Source of the DNA: Microcella sp.
GTDB lineage: Bacteria; Actinomycetota; Actinomycetes; Actinomycetales; Microbacteriaceae
Assembly: GCF_025808395.1 (NCBI RefSeq)
Contig: NZ_CP075524.1
Location: forward strand, 1,240,001 to 1,304,000
Direction: 5' to 3'
DNA length: 64,000 nucleotides
The notes below the pieces were generated by a model that was not told where the DNA came from, made no database searches, and saw only the letters and a list, made by a program, of their open reading frames with translations. This document shows positions 37,609 through 46,524 of this stretch, piece after piece. How positions within the stretch are numbered: the first letter of the stretch is position 1; each line of letters begins with the position of its first letter. Position numbers and translations under genes: made by a program.

Positions 37609-38670
37609 GTGAAGATTCAGAATGCGTTTCGGCTCGGCATCTTCGGCGGCCTGGGCGTGCTCGTCGCCGTGCTCATCGGCGGCGCCTTCGCCTCGCTGGC
37701 CACGATTCTCACGTACATCGGTGCCGCGATCTTCATCGCCCTCGGGCTCGACCCGCTCGTCACGTGGCTCGAGTCGCGCAAGTGGCCCCGCTGGGCGGCC
37801 ATCCTCACCGTTCTCGTCGGCGTGCTCGGCCTGTTCACGGGGCTCGTGTTCGCGATCATTCCGGTCGTCATCGAGCAGTCGACGAAGCTCGTCAATCAGG
37901 TCACCGAGTACGTCACCACACTCGAGTCGCTCGACGCCTTCTTCGAGCAGGTGCAGGCGGTCATCCCGGTCGAGATCGTCGATGTGCGCGTCGCGGCGCA
38001 AGACGCTCTCGCATACCTGACCAACCCCGACAATCTCACGCAGATCGGCGGCGGCGTGCTGTCGGTGGGTGTCTCGATCGCGACGGGGCTCTTCGGCGCG
38101 CTCATCATTCTCATCCTGACGCTGTACTTCACGGCCTCGCTCACCAACATCAAGGCCGCGATGTACCGCCTCGTGCCGAAGTCGCGCCGCGAGCAGTTCA
38201 TCAACATCTCAGAGCAAGTGGCTCACGCGGTGGGGCGCTACGTCGTCGGGCAGGTGTCGCTCGCCCTCATCAACGGCCTGCTGAGCTTCATCTACCTCAA
38301 CATCATCGGCGCCGCCTACCCGGCACTGTTCGCCTTCGTCGCGTTCTTGTTCTCGCTCGTGCCGCTCGTCGGAACCCTGACCGGGTCGATCATCATCGTC
38401 GCCACGCAGCTGCTGGTGAACCCGGAGTCGATCGCCACCGTCATCGCCGCCGGCGTGTACTACCTGATCTACATGCAGGTCGAGGCCTATGTGCTGAGCC
38501 CCAACATCATGAACCGCGCCGTCAAGGTTCCTGGAGTGGTCGTCGTGATCGCGGCCCTCATCGGCGGAACCCTGCTGGGCATTCTCGGCGCCCTCATCGC
38601 CATCCCGGTCGCGGCATCGATTCTCATCGTCATCGACCAAGTGGTCGTGCCCAAGCTCGAAGAGAAGTAG
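37609..38670 (+). CDS. AI-2E family transporter (PF01594)
   Basis: The 353-residue polytopic protein has a pair of N-terminal helices, a central soluble stretch (about 90-140) and about five C-terminal helices including SLVPLVGTLTGSIIIVA and LIGGTLLGILGALIAIP, the AI-2E/PerM signature. Family members export or take up small molecules or act as ion antiporters; the substrate is unknown. GTG 37609 has GAAAGG upstream. It probably shares a transcript with the coiled-coil gene before it. Confidence 0.87.
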   Translation: MKIQNAFRLGIFGGLGVLVAVLIGGAFASLATILTYIGAAIFIALGLDPLVTWLESRKWPRWAAILTVLVGVLGLFTGLVFAIIPVVIEQSTKLVNQVTEYVTTLESLDAFFEQVQAVIPVEIVDVRVAAQDALAYLTNPDNLTQIGGGVLSVGVSIATGLFGALIILILTLYFTASLTNIKAAMYRLVPKSRREQFINISEQVAHAVGRYVVGQVSLALINGLLSFIYLNIIGAAYPALFAFVAFLFSLVPLVGTLTGSIIIVATQLLVNPESIATVIAAGVYYLIYMQVEAYVLSPNIMNRAVKVPGVVVVIAALIGGTLLGILGALIAIPVAASILIVIDQVVVPKLEEK

Positions 38671-38700
38671 CCCGACGGTCGGCGACGGCCACCCGTTCGG

Positions 38701-39414
38701 CTACGGCCACTCGGTGGGCAGCGGCAGCACCGCAGGGTTGAGCCGCTCGACGATCTCGCTCAGCACCCGGTAGGTCTGGTTCTCACCCACCCAGAGGTGC
38801 TTGCCGCCCTCGACCGCGACGAGCTCGCACTCGGGCACGACGGCGAACCTCTCGGCTGCCTCCTGCGGCCGCAGGTAGTCGTCGAGCTCGGGCACGACCG
38901 CGACGAGTCGTCGCCCGCTGCCCGACCACGCCGCGAGCTCGTCGACCGAGGTGCGGTGCAACGGCGGCGACAGCAGCAGCGCTCCGACGATGTCGTGCTC
39001 GAGCCCGTGCTTGAGCGCCACCTCGGTGCCGAACGACCAGCCGAGCAGCCACGGGGCGGGCAAGGCGTGCTCTGTGACGAACGCCATCGCCGCGGCGAGG
39101 TCGAACCGTTCGAGATCGCCGAGCCCGAACTCGCCCTCGCTCGTGCCCCGGGGCGAGCTGACCCCGCGGAAGTTGAACCTGAGCACGGCGATGTCGGCCA
39201 TCGCCGGCAGTCGCGCCGCCGCCTTGCGCAGCACGTGCGAATCCATGAATCCGCCCGCGGTGGGCAGGGGGTGCAGGCACACGAGGGTGGCGATCGGGTC
39301 GTGCGACGCCGGCATGGCGAGCTCGCCGACGAGCGTCAGCCCGTCTTCGGTCGTCAGCTCGATGTCGGTGCGCGTCGCGGGCAGCACCGTCGCGGCGCGG
39401 ATGAGCTCGGTCAT
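38701..39414 (-). CDS. Alpha/beta hydrolase (dienelactone hydrolase-like)
   Basis: The 237-residue cytoplasmic hydrolase shows VCLHPLPTAGGFMDS at the oxyanion strand, RFNFRGV, and the nucleophile elbow LLGWSFGTEVAL (Ser about 120). The acid lies in VVPELDDYLRP and the His in GGKHLWVG. It resembles small serine esterases of the KANL3/Tex30 or DLH type. ATG 39414 overlaps the upstream gene's stop (ATGA); a start 6 codons upstream (39432) is possible but less likely. The substrate is unknown. Confidence 0.78.
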   Translation of the reverse strand: MTELIRAATVLPATRTDIELTTEDGLTLVGELAMPASHDPIATLVCLHPLPTAGGFMDSHVLRKAAARLPAMADIAVLRFNFRGVSSPRGTSEGEFGLGDLERFDLAAAMAFVTEHALPAPWLLGWSFGTEVALKHGLEHDIVGALLLSPPLHRTSVDELAAWSGSGRRLVAVVPELDDYLRPQEAAERFAVVPECELVAVEGGKHLWVGENQTYRVLSEIVERLNPAVLPLPTEWP

Positions 39415-39725
39415 GGATGCATCCTCCAGCAATACGAGTGCCAGTGTCGGCGGGCGGCGAGATCGGCCTCGTCACCCAGCGGCCCATCGGCGCGCCACGC
39501 CACGATGTGCGCCTGGCCCGCGGGCACATCGCTGCTGCAGCCCGGGCAGACGTAGGTCTTCACCGCCGCTGCGGCCGACACCGACTGAACGTTCCAGAGC
39601 CCCGAGCGCTTCGACTCGGTGCGACGCATGCCCGCCCGAATGCGATCGAGATCGAGCTGATCGTCAGCCGGCTCTGCAGCGCGGCCTGGTGCGCGCCGAC
39701 CGCGCGGTCGATTGCTGCGGGGCAT
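39411..39725 (-). CDS. Small zinc-ribbon-like hypothetical protein
   Basis: The 104-residue basic protein contains CPGCSSDVPAGQAHIVAW and, near the C-terminus, RRHWHSYCWR, giving potential metal ligands Cys-x2-Cys, His and Cys/His. The N-terminal third is Arg/Pro-rich and probably disordered. Similar short proteins occur widely in Microbacteriaceae next to this hydrolase gene, with no assigned function. The gene is coupled to the hydrolase by ATGA. Confidence 0.7.
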   Translation of the reverse strand: MPRSNRPRGRRAPGRAAEPADDQLDLDRIRAGMRRTESKRSGLWNVQSVSAAAAVKTYVCPGCSSDVPAGQAHIVAWRADGPLGDEADLAARRHWHSYCWRMHP

Positions 39726-39737
39726 GGATGCTCGCGC

Positions 39738-40397
39738 CTAGTACCAGCCGACGCGCTGGCTGTGCGCCCACGCGCCGCAGGGTGTGCCGTAGCGAGCCGC
39801 GATATAGCCCAGGCCCCAGGTGATCTGGGTGGCGGGGTTGGTCGCCCAATCGGCGCCGGCGCTGGCCATCTTGCTGCCCGGCAACGACTGCGGAATGCCG
39901 TATGCGCCCGAGCGCTTGTTGTGCGCGTAGACGTTCCACCCCGACTCTTTCGCCCAGAGCGCGTAGAGGCAGTCGTATTCGTTCGACCCCCACCCGCGTT
40001 CAGCGACCATGGCCGCCGCGATCGCCTGCGCTGTGCCGGGGTCGGGGGTGCCGACCGCGGGAGCCACGCCATAGGTCACGACCTGCGTCGTCTTCCAGGT
40101 GATGCGCTCGATGCTGCTGACATAGTCGTCGGTCGCGACGAGCACTTGCGGCTCGTGCTGCGCAGCGGGGGTGGTGGTGGTCGACGACGTCGCAGTCGAT
40201 GACGAGGGGTCGATGATCGTGGCGAGCACGAGGGCCATGGTGGCGAACGACGCGAACAGGGGCAGAGACCACGAGGCGCGCACGTGACGCTCGGCCTGCG
40301 GTTCTGAGGCGCGACGAAGAGCACCCCCCGCGCTGGCGACGTTCGAAGACTCGCTCAGAGCACTGGGGCGCCTCGTTGCCGTTGCATGTCGTCCCAC
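39738..40397 (-). CDS. Secreted lytic transglycosylase (SLT-like)
   Basis: The 219-residue protein has one membrane or signal helix (WSLPLFASFATMALVLATII, about 43-62) after a basic cytoplasmic segment, a Ser/Thr linker, then a transglycosylase-like domain. The catalytic Glu is in YALWAKESGWNVYAHN, and GAYGIPQSLPGSKMA and QITWGLGYIAARYG complete the fold. It probably cleaves peptidoglycan glycan strands during growth or septation. The long basic N-terminus suggests a type II anchored protein, not a free secreted one. Confidence 0.85.
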   Translation of the reverse strand: MGRHATATRRPSALSESSNVASAGGALRRASEPQAERHVRASWSLPLFASFATMALVLATIIDPSSSTATSSTTTTPAAQHEPQVLVATDDYVSSIERITWKTTQVVTYGVAPAVGTPDPGTAQAIAAAMVAERGWGSNEYDCLYALWAKESGWNVYAHNKRSGAYGIPQSLPGSKMASAGADWATNPATQITWGLGYIAARYGTPCGAWAHSQRVGWY

Positions 40398-40433
40398 AGT
40401 TGGACGAGTCTACCGTGAGGTCGTTCTGAGCGC

Positions 40434-40988
40434 TCAGCGAACGGCCAGCATGAGGTCGATGACGGTGTCGAGCAGCACGTCGACCTGCAGTTCGCGGTAC
40501 CCGCCGTACTTCGGGCGGAAGGCGATCGTGCGCACCGTCTCGATCGCCAGCGGCCGCCCCTTCTCGAAGTACTGCGACACGAGCTTCGAGAAGGCGTCGA
40601 CGTCGGCCGGGTGGTACCCGCGCGTGAAGGGGCTCACACGCGTGAAGCGCTTGCCCGCCGGCCTGGCCAGGCGGTCGAGAATCTCTTGAGCAGTCGCCCG
40701 CACTCCCGCGTAGTAGGCATCGGTGCCCTGCTCGCCGATGGCGTGCTCGCGCTCGCGGGCGGCGAAGGCTTCTTCGAGCCGTTCGAGCGCCGCGTCGACA
40801 TGGCGGGCCGAGTAGCCGTTCTTGCGCACCACCCGAAAGCCGGTGTGGCGAATCTGCTGACTCGAGAGCGACTCGTCATGGCCGGCCGGCAGGGCGAACG
40901 CCCGCCGAGCGTTGTCGAGAAAGTCATCGACTTCAGAGCAGTCGTATCCGGGCTTGCCCGATCGCGCGAGAGGAAAGGTCGACGTCAC
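40434..40988 (-). CDS. DivIVA-domain protein
   Basis: The 184-residue protein contains three DivIVA-like motifs: PGYDCSEVDDFLDNARRAF at the N-terminus, a middle NGYSARHVDAALERLEEAF and a C-terminal RGYHPADVDAFSKLV. Such repeated DivIVA motifs (the actinobacterial DivIVA-domain family) are probably membrane-curvature or polarity-associated, but their role is not defined. It lies downstream of cdsA on the same strand with a 57-bp gap, perhaps co-transcribed with the frr-cdsA genes. Confidence 0.75.
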   Translation of the reverse strand: MTSTFPLARSGKPGYDCSEVDDFLDNARRAFALPAGHDESLSSQQIRHTGFRVVRKNGYSARHVDAALERLEEAFAAREREHAIGEQGTDAYYAGVRATAQEILDRLARPAGKRFTRVSPFTRGYHPADVDAFSKLVSQYFEKGRPLAIETVRTIAFRPKYGGYRELQVDVLLDTVIDLMLAVR

Positions 40989-41045
40989 CGCCCTATTCTG
41001 CCCCAGTGCGGGGTGCGATCAGCGCCACCGGCACCGTTCGACGGC

Positions 41046-42056
41046 TCAGCCGACGACGACGCTGAAGATCAGGTAGGCGACCACGGTCGAGGGCAGTATC
41101 GAATCGAGTCGATCGAGAAAGCCGCCGTGCCCCGGCAGCCAGGTCGAGATGTCTTTGATGCCGAGGTCGCGCTTGATGAGCGACTCGGTCAAGTCGCCGA
41201 GCGTCGCGGCACCGACGAGCGCGAGCGCCAGGATGAGCCCGACCCACCACGCGGTGCCGATCATCAGCACGGCGAGCAGGATGCCGGCGATGGTCGCCGC
41301 CACCACCGAGCCGGCGAAGCCCTCCCACGTCTTCTTGGGGCTGATCTTGGGCGCCATCGGGTGTCGGCCGAACAGCACCCCCGAGGCGTAGGCCCCTGTG
41401 TCGATCGAGATCACGACGATCAGGTAGGCGAGCACCCACCACTCGCCTCCCGGTTGCGCGGTCATGACGACGGCGAACCCTGAGAGCAGGGGAACATAGG
41501 CGAGCACGAAGATTCCCGCCGCGAGGTCGGTGCCGAGCGACACCGACTCACCGCGCATCGACGGCTTCACCATCTCAGCGACGCGCCAGAGGCTCACCAC
41601 GGCGATCGCGGCCAGGAAGGCCCACCAGAGCCCTGCGGCGCCGCCGTAGAACGCCGACGGCACCATCGCGACCGAAGCGACGACGAGAGGGATGCGCGGC
41701 ACATCGCGACCAGCGAATCGCAGCGCGCTCGCGAGCTCGTAGACGGTGAACACGACCAGGGCGGCCGCGAACAGCATGAAGACCTCTTTGACCACGATGA
41801 GGCTGAAGAGCAGCGCGAGCCCCAGCACGAGGCCGAAGAAGATCGCCTTGGGCAGGTTGCGCCCCGCGCGCGCCTCGATGCGAGCATCCATCTCGCGCGC
41901 CTTCTGCTCGATGTCGTGCACACGGTTCTCGATGTCGTGCAGCGCCGCTTCGACCTCTTCGCGGGCCTTGCCGCCCCGGCGTCGACGCGGAGAACGACCG
42001 GCGGGCGCAGAGGCGTCGACGTCGGTCGTCGGAGAAGAATCCTGTGGCTCGGCCAT
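41046..42056 (-). CDS. cdsA: Phosphatidate cytidylyltransferase
   Basis: CdsA makes CDP-diacylglycerol from phosphatidate and CTP, feeding phospholipid synthesis. The 336-residue membrane protein has about eight helices and the diagnostic signature KRDLGIKDISTWLPGHGGFL followed by DRLDS, with DTGAY and KISPKKTWEG upstream. The first 70 residues are a basic and coiled-coil extension (EVEAALHDIENRVHDIEQKA) not needed for catalysis and common in this family branch. The ATG lies directly after the frr stop, so frr-cdsA is an operon. Confidence 0.95.
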   Translation of the reverse strand: MAEPQDSSPTTDVDASAPAGRSPRRRRGGKAREEVEAALHDIENRVHDIEQKAREMDARIEARAGRNLPKAIFFGLVLGLALLFSLIVVKEVFMLFAAALVVFTVYELASALRFAGRDVPRIPLVVASVAMVPSAFYGGAAGLWWAFLAAIAVVSLWRVAEMVKPSMRGESVSLGTDLAAGIFVLAYVPLLSGFAVVMTAQPGGEWWVLAYLIVVISIDTGAYASGVLFGRHPMAPKISPKKTWEGFAGSVVAATIAGILLAVLMIGTAWWVGLILALALVGAATLGDLTESLIKRDLGIKDISTWLPGHGGFLDRLDSILPSTVVAYLIFSVVVG

Positions 42057-42611
42057 CTAGACCTCGAGCAGCTCCGCTTCTTTCTTCTTGAGCGCCTCGT
42101 CGGCGGCATCGGTCGCGCGCTTCGTGATCGCCTCGAGCTCTTTCTCGGCGCGGGCAACCTCGTCGTCGCCGACCTCGCTCTTGAGAGCGTCGAGGTCGTC
42201 TTTCGCCTTGCGGCGGATGTTGCGGATCGAGACCTTGCAGTCTTCTGCCTTCTGCTTGACGATCTTCACGTACTCTTTGCGCCGGTCTTCGGTGAGCTCG
42301 GGCATCGTGACGCGGATGATCTCGCCGTCATTGTTCGGGCTCGCACCGAGGTTCGGAAAGTTGACGATGGCCTTCTCGATCTCTTTCAGCGCACTCTTGT
42401 CGTAGGGCGTGATGAGAATCGTGCGCGCCTCGGGGTTCTGCAGGCTCGCCAGCTGCGCGAGCGGAGTCGGCGTGCCGTAGTACTCGACCAGGATCTTCTG
42501 AAACAGCTGCGGGTTGGCCCGGCCAGTGCGCACCGTCGCGAAGTCGTCTTTGGCGACCTCGACGGCCTTGGTCATCTTCTCGGTGGCTTCGGCGAGTACA
42601 TCGGCGATCAC
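42057..42611 (-). CDS. frr: Ribosome recycling factor
   Basis: RRF splits post-termination ribosomes with EF-G. The 184-residue product has the usual length and signatures: [19 protein letters not shown] (split) and [18 protein letters not shown] in the head domain and [16 protein letters not shown] ([18 protein letters not shown]) in the three-helix bundle. It is normally next to pyrH; here two extra genes lie between them. Confidence 0.97.
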   Translation of the reverse strand: MIADVLAEATEKMTKAVEVAKDDFATVRTGRANPQLFQKILVEYYGTPTPLAQLASLQNPEARTILITPYDKSALKEIEKAIVNFPNLGASPNNDGEIIRVTMPELTEDRRKEYVKIVKQKAEDCKVSIRNIRRKAKDDLDALKSEVGDDEVARAEKELEAITKRATDAADEALKKKEAELLEV

Positions 42612-42655
42612 GGCGGCTCCTTCGGTGGGTCGCCCACGAGTCTAGCGGTCGACGA

Positions 42656-43930
42656 TCAGCGTGGGAGGGCAGTGCGACGGCGTGCGCTGAACGCGAGCGC
42701 ACCCGCGCCCACGAGCAGCACCGAGCCCGCCGCGAGCGCGGCCACCGAGCTCGCGCCGGTCGCGGCCAGCTCGACCGACAGGGCGAACTGCACGAGAACG
42801 GGCTCTCTGCCTCGATGCACCACGAGCGTCACGGGCCCCGACCAGGCCTGCGTCGGCGTGCCACTGAGTCGCACAGCGAGAGAGCTGTCGTCTGGCACCC
42901 ACTCGAGCACGGCGACCACTCCGGTCGGCCCGTCGACGACATCGACCCGCCAGTCGAGATCGACGAAGTCGGTCTCGTTGTCGGGGGCCCAGTTGTCGGC
43001 CACGAGCTCTGCCGACAGGGTCAAGGGCAGAAGCGCTGCGACCGGCTCGCCCGGCCCGACAGCGGGAGGGTTCACCGTCAGCAAGCAGTCGGTGGCGTAC
43101 AGCGGACTGATGCTCTGGCCCAGGCTGAGCGTCGGCGCGAGGCCCGCCATGGTGTCGAGCGCATCGTCGAACGAGCACTCATCGAAGTCGATGACGCCGA
43201 CGGTGACGCTCGAAGAGGCCGTGCCGGGTGCTCGGAAGATGACGGCACCGGGAACATCGACTGTTCCCATCTGCGGCGACACTCCGCTCAGGCGCCAGGC
43301 GATGACCGGGTCGCCACGATTGGTGTCGTGTGAGATCCATGCTCCGCCACCGAGGTCGACGTACGTCGAGTCGCCGTCCGAGCCGAGGTCGCCCCCGATC
43401 TCGATCTCGACCTCCGCGGGGTCGCCTCCCACGACGTCCGGTGACACCGTCCACCGAGCGGTCGAGTTCTCGATCTCCATCGTGAAGGTCACGGTGACCA
43501 CTCGACCATCGCCGAAGTCTGCGGTGACGGTGCCCACCGTGGAGGTGCGGCCGTTGTCGACCCAGCTCGCCGACACGGGCGTGATCGGCAAGGGCCCGAG
43601 CACATCTGAGCCGAAGCGCACGAGCGGATACGTCGGCACGAACTCTCCGCCGTCGCCCGCCTCGGGGTCGAACGCCGTGATGCGCATGAGATCGTCGAAC
43701 GCGTCGCGACGCCACCCGGCGAGCTCGACACCGCTGCCCAAGAAGTCGGTGTAGTACGACTCGACGTCTTGCAGGCGGTAGCCGTTGTCGTAGACATCGA
43801 GCCAGCGCCAGCCAGGAGTCGTGACATCTTGATCGGCGGCGACCGCTGCCGTCGCCGGCACGAGGGCGAGCGAGAGCGCCGCGAGCAACGAGGCGGCGAG
43901 GGTGATGCGTCGGTTCACGATCGGCTCCAA
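42656..43930 (-). CDS. Cell-wall-anchored surface protein with LAxTG sorting signal
   Basis: The 424-residue protein has an N-terminal signal peptide (LAASLLAALSLALVPATAAVAA) and a large beta-rich extracellular domain with no family I recognise. A C-terminal sorting signal follows: LAATG (388-392), a hydrophobic helix, and the charged tail SARRRTALPR. LAxTG is the motif cut by class E sortases of high-GC Actinobacteria, so wall anchoring is likely. A sortase gene is not in the window. It sits between frr and an EamA gene on the same strand, apparently inserted in the pyrH-frr operon. Confidence 0.78.
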   Translation of the reverse strand: MEPIVNRRITLAASLLAALSLALVPATAAVAADQDVTTPGWRWLDVYDNGYRLQDVESYYTDFLGSGVELAGWRRDAFDDLMRITAFDPEAGDGGEFVPTYPLVRFGSDVLGPLPITPVSASWVDNGRTSTVGTVTADFGDGRVVTVTFTMEIENSTARWTVSPDVVGGDPAEVEIEIGGDLGSDGDSTYVDLGGGAWISHDTNRGDPVIAWRLSGVSPQMGTVDVPGAVIFRAPGTASSSVTVGVIDFDECSFDDALDTMAGLAPTLSLGQSISPLYATDCLLTVNPPAVGPGEPVAALLPLTLSAELVADNWAPDNETDFVDLDWRVDVVDGPTGVVAVLEWVPDDSSLAVRLSGTPTQAWSGPVTLVVHRGREPVLVQFALSVELAATGASSVAALAAGSVLLVGAGALAFSARRRTALPR

Positions 43931-43955
43931 AGTGCTTCCCGCGCGCGCGTCGCGG

Positions 43956-44819
43956 TCACTCAGAAACTAGCAGGGCGATGCCTGCGAGCACGAGTGCGCT
44001 GCCGATGAGGCGGCGCACGGGGTGCGGCTCGCGGAAGAGCATCCACCCCGCGAGCGCGATGAGCACGACGCTCACCTCTCTCGCCGGCGCCACGATCGAG
44101 ACGGGCGCGAGCTGGTAGGCGAACAGCACAGCGCCGTACGCCAGGGGCGAGAGCACGCCGACCACCGTGGCGGCGACAGGGTGCCGCCGGGCTGTCTGCA
44201 CCACCGCCGTCGGCGAGCGCAGAGCGATGCCGCCGAGCACGAGCAGCTGCACGACCATGCTCGCCCAGTAGTAGCCGACCGGGTCGAGGTCGGCGATCGT
44301 GACCGCGGCGGCATCCCACAGCGTGTACGCCGCGATCACCGCGCCCACTGCTGCGCCATACCGGATGCCCCGCCACCGTCGCTGCGCATCAGAGTCGTGC
44401 TGCCGCGAGCCGGCGAGCCCGATCACCACCACTCCGGCGACGACCAGCAGCGCGCCCGCGAGTGCGACAGCGCCAGGGCGCTCGCCCAGCACGATCACGG
44501 CGGCGATGACGCTGAGCAGCGGCCCGACTCCCCGCGCGAGGGGATACACGACCCCGACATCGGCGAGTCGGTAGGCCCGCTGCAGCAGCAAGAAATAGCC
44601 CAACTGCAGCGCGGCACTGCCGACCACGAGACCGATCCAGGCGGGCGACGGCGGCGGCCCCGCGACGAGAGCCGTCACGCCGAACGGGGCGAACACGACC
44701 ACGCCGATCAGCAGGGTGACGGCGATGAACGGCGTGCCGCTGGTGCCGGCGCGCTTCATGGCGATGTTCCACGCAGCGTGGGCGAGCGCGGCGCCACCGA
44801 CCAGCAGGGCGACGATCAT
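43956..44819 (-). CDS. EamA/DMT-family transporter
   Basis: The 287-residue product has ten predicted transmembrane helices in two EamA repeats. The first repeat carries YPLARGVGPLLSVIAAVIVLGE (split) and the second carries ILAPAREVSVVL-like VAPAREVSVVLIALAGW. These are typical of drug/metabolite exporters; the substrate is unknown. ATG 44819 is chosen because the family begins at the first helix IVALLVGGAALAHAAWN. It lies 16 bp after pyrH on the same strand, so it is probably transcribed with pyrH. Confidence 0.85.
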   Translation of the reverse strand: MIVALLVGGAALAHAAWNIAMKRAGTSGTPFIAVTLLIGVVVFAPFGVTALVAGPPPSPAWIGLVVGSAALQLGYFLLLQRAYRLADVGVVYPLARGVGPLLSVIAAVIVLGERPGAVALAGALLVVAGVVVIGLAGSRQHDSDAQRRWRGIRYGAAVGAVIAAYTLWDAAAVTIADLDPVGYYWASMVVQLLVLGGIALRSPTAVVQTARRHPVAATVVGVLSPLAYGAVLFAYQLAPVSIVAPAREVSVVLIALAGWMLFREPHPVRRLIGSALVLAGIALLVSE

Positions 44820-44835
44820 CGGCGGACGGTGCGCG

Positions 44836-45546
44836 CTAGTTCGAGACGCGCGTGCCGATGGCGTCGCCGCGGATGGCCTTGGCGATGTTGCCCGCGGGCT
44901 CCATGCCGAACACGACCATCGGCATGCCGTTGTCCATGCAGAGCGAGAACGCGGTCGAGTCGACCACCTTGAGACCCTGCACGAGGGCGTCTTGGTAGGT
45001 GACGGCGTCGAGCTTGTGCGCACTGGGGTCGTGCCGCGGGTCAGCGCTGTAGACGCCGTCGACGCCGTTCTTGGCGACGAGCACCTCGACAGCGCTGATC
45101 TCGAGCGCTCGCTGCGCCGCGACGGTGTCGGTCGAGAAGTACGGCAGCCCGGCACCCGCGCCGAAGATCACGACCCGCCCCTTCTCGAGGTGCCGTTCGG
45201 CACGCAGCGGAATGTACGGCTCGGCCACTTGCGTCATCTGGATGGCCGACTGCACCCGCACGGGTGCGCCCGCCTGCTCGAGAAAGTCTTGCAGCGCGAG
45301 CGCGTTCATGACGGTGCCGAGCATGCCCATGTAGTCGGCCCGCCCGCGGTCCATGCCGCGCTGACTGAGCTCGGCGCCCCGAAAAAAGTTGCCACCGCCG
45401 ACGACGATCGCGACTTCGACGTCTTTCGCCGCCTCGGCGATCTCGCGGGCGATGCCGCTCACGACGTCGGGGTTGACGCCGAGCGACCCGCCGCCGAACG
45501 CTTCGCCCGACAGCTTGAGCAAGACCCGACGCTTCTTCTCGACCAC
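44836..45546 (-). CDS. pyrH: UMP kinase
   Basis: This hexameric kinase phosphorylates UMP to UDP. The 236-residue protein has KLSGEAFGG at the phosphate loop, [13 protein letters not shown], and [20 protein letters not shown] (the UMP-binding region), all canonical, plus [19 protein letters not shown] start at 45546 with GAGAAGGAGACC upstream. A strong hairpin terminator lies between tsf and pyrH, so pyrH probably has its own promoter or depends on read-through. Confidence 0.96.
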   Translation of the reverse strand: MVEKKRRVLLKLSGEAFGGGSLGVNPDVVSGIAREIAEAAKDVEVAIVVGGGNFFRGAELSQRGMDRGRADYMGMLGTVMNALALQDFLEQAGAPVRVQSAIQMTQVAEPYIPLRAERHLEKGRVVIFGAGAGLPYFSTDTVAAQRALEISAVEVLVAKNGVDGVYSADPRHDPSAHKLDAVTYQDALVQGLKVVDSTAFSLCMDNGMPMVVFGMEPAGNIAKAIRGDAIGTRVSN

Positions 45547-45638
45547 AGCGGTCTCCTTCTCTCGTGCAGCGACTCCAGCGTATGGGGTGCGGGGCCCGCC
45601 GCGGGCCGCGAGTCGCCGAAGCGCCGGCCCTGAGACGA

Positions 45639-45674
45639 CGAATGCCCCGGGTCTGTGATGACCCGGGGCATTCG
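45639..45674 (-). terminator. Hairpin terminator downstream of tsf
   Basis: A perfect 15-bp stem (CGAATGCCCCGGGTC with its complement) and a 6-nt loop lie directly after the tsf stop codon (45686) and before pyrH. This is a very stable intrinsic-terminator-like hairpin with a weak T tract. It would reduce pyrH expression relative to rpsB-tsf. Confidence 0.85.
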
Positions 45675-45685
45675 ACTGGCGGTGG

Positions 45686-46513
45686 TTAGGCGCCGACCTT
45701 GAAACGGGCGAAGCCCGTCACGGTGAGGCCGGCGTCTTTCAGCACCTGAGCGATCGTGAGCTTGTTGTCACGCGCATAGTCTTGCTCGAGCAGCGAGACC
45801 TGCTTGAAGAAGGCTCCGACGCGGCCTTCGACGATCTTCGGCAGAGCGGCTTCGGGCTTGCCCTCGTTGCGCGAGATCTCTTCGACGATACGGCGCTCGT
45901 TCTCGACCGTCTCGGCCGGAACCTCGTCGCGCGTCAAGTACTGCGGGTCGGCGAACGAGATGTGCTGCGCGATGCTGCGCGCCGTCTCGGCGTCGTCACC
46001 CTCGTAGGCGACGACGACACCGACCTGCGGAGGCAGGTCTTTGTTCGTGCGGTGCATGTAGACCGCGAACTTCGCTCCTTCGACGCGAGCCACGCGGCGA
46101 AGCTCGAACTTCTCACCGATGATCGCCGCCTCGGCGTCGATCACCTCGGCGACCGTCGAGCCGTCGAGCGGGGCGGCGAGCGCCGCGTCGACCGTGCCGG
46201 CACCGGCTGCGACGACCGCAGCGAGCACGCGCTCGCCGAGCGACACGAACTTGTCGCCCTTGGCGACGAAGTCGGTCTCGCAGGCGAGCTCGATCATGGT
46301 CGCGGCGTCTGCGCCCTCGTGGGCGGCGACGAGGCCTTCGCTCGTCGAGCGGTCAGCGCGCTTCGCGTTGCCCTTCGCGCCCTTGAGCCGCAGAATCTCG
46401 GTGGCCTTCTCGAGGTCGCCCTCTGCCTCGACCAGAGCGTTCTTGGTGTCGACCATGCCTGTTCCCAGGCGGTCGCGCAGGGTCTTGATGTCTTCCAGGC
46501 TGACGTTCGCCAT
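45686..46513 (-). CDS. tsf: Elongation factor Ts
   Basis: EF-Ts exchanges GDP on EF-Tu. The 275-residue protein shows the N-terminal UBA-like domain ([19 protein letters not shown]), the [10 protein letters not shown] core motif essential for EF-Tu binding, and the C-terminal [20 protein letters not shown]. Length is normal. It lies 11 bp after rpsB in the usual rpsB-tsf operon, and is followed by the strong hairpin. Confidence 0.97.
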   Translation of the reverse strand: MANVSLEDIKTLRDRLGTGMVDTKNALVEAEGDLEKATEILRLKGAKGNAKRADRSTSEGLVAAHEGADAATMIELACETDFVAKGDKFVSLGERVLAAVVAAGAGTVDAALAAPLDGSTVAEVIDAEAAIIGEKFELRRVARVEGAKFAVYMHRTNKDLPPQVGVVVAYEGDDAETARSIAQHISFADPQYLTRDEVPAETVENERRIVEEISRNEGKPEAALPKIVEGRVGAFFKQVSLLEQDYARDNKLTIAQVLKDAGLTVTGFARFKVGA

Positions 46514-46524
46514 AGAGGGGTTCC

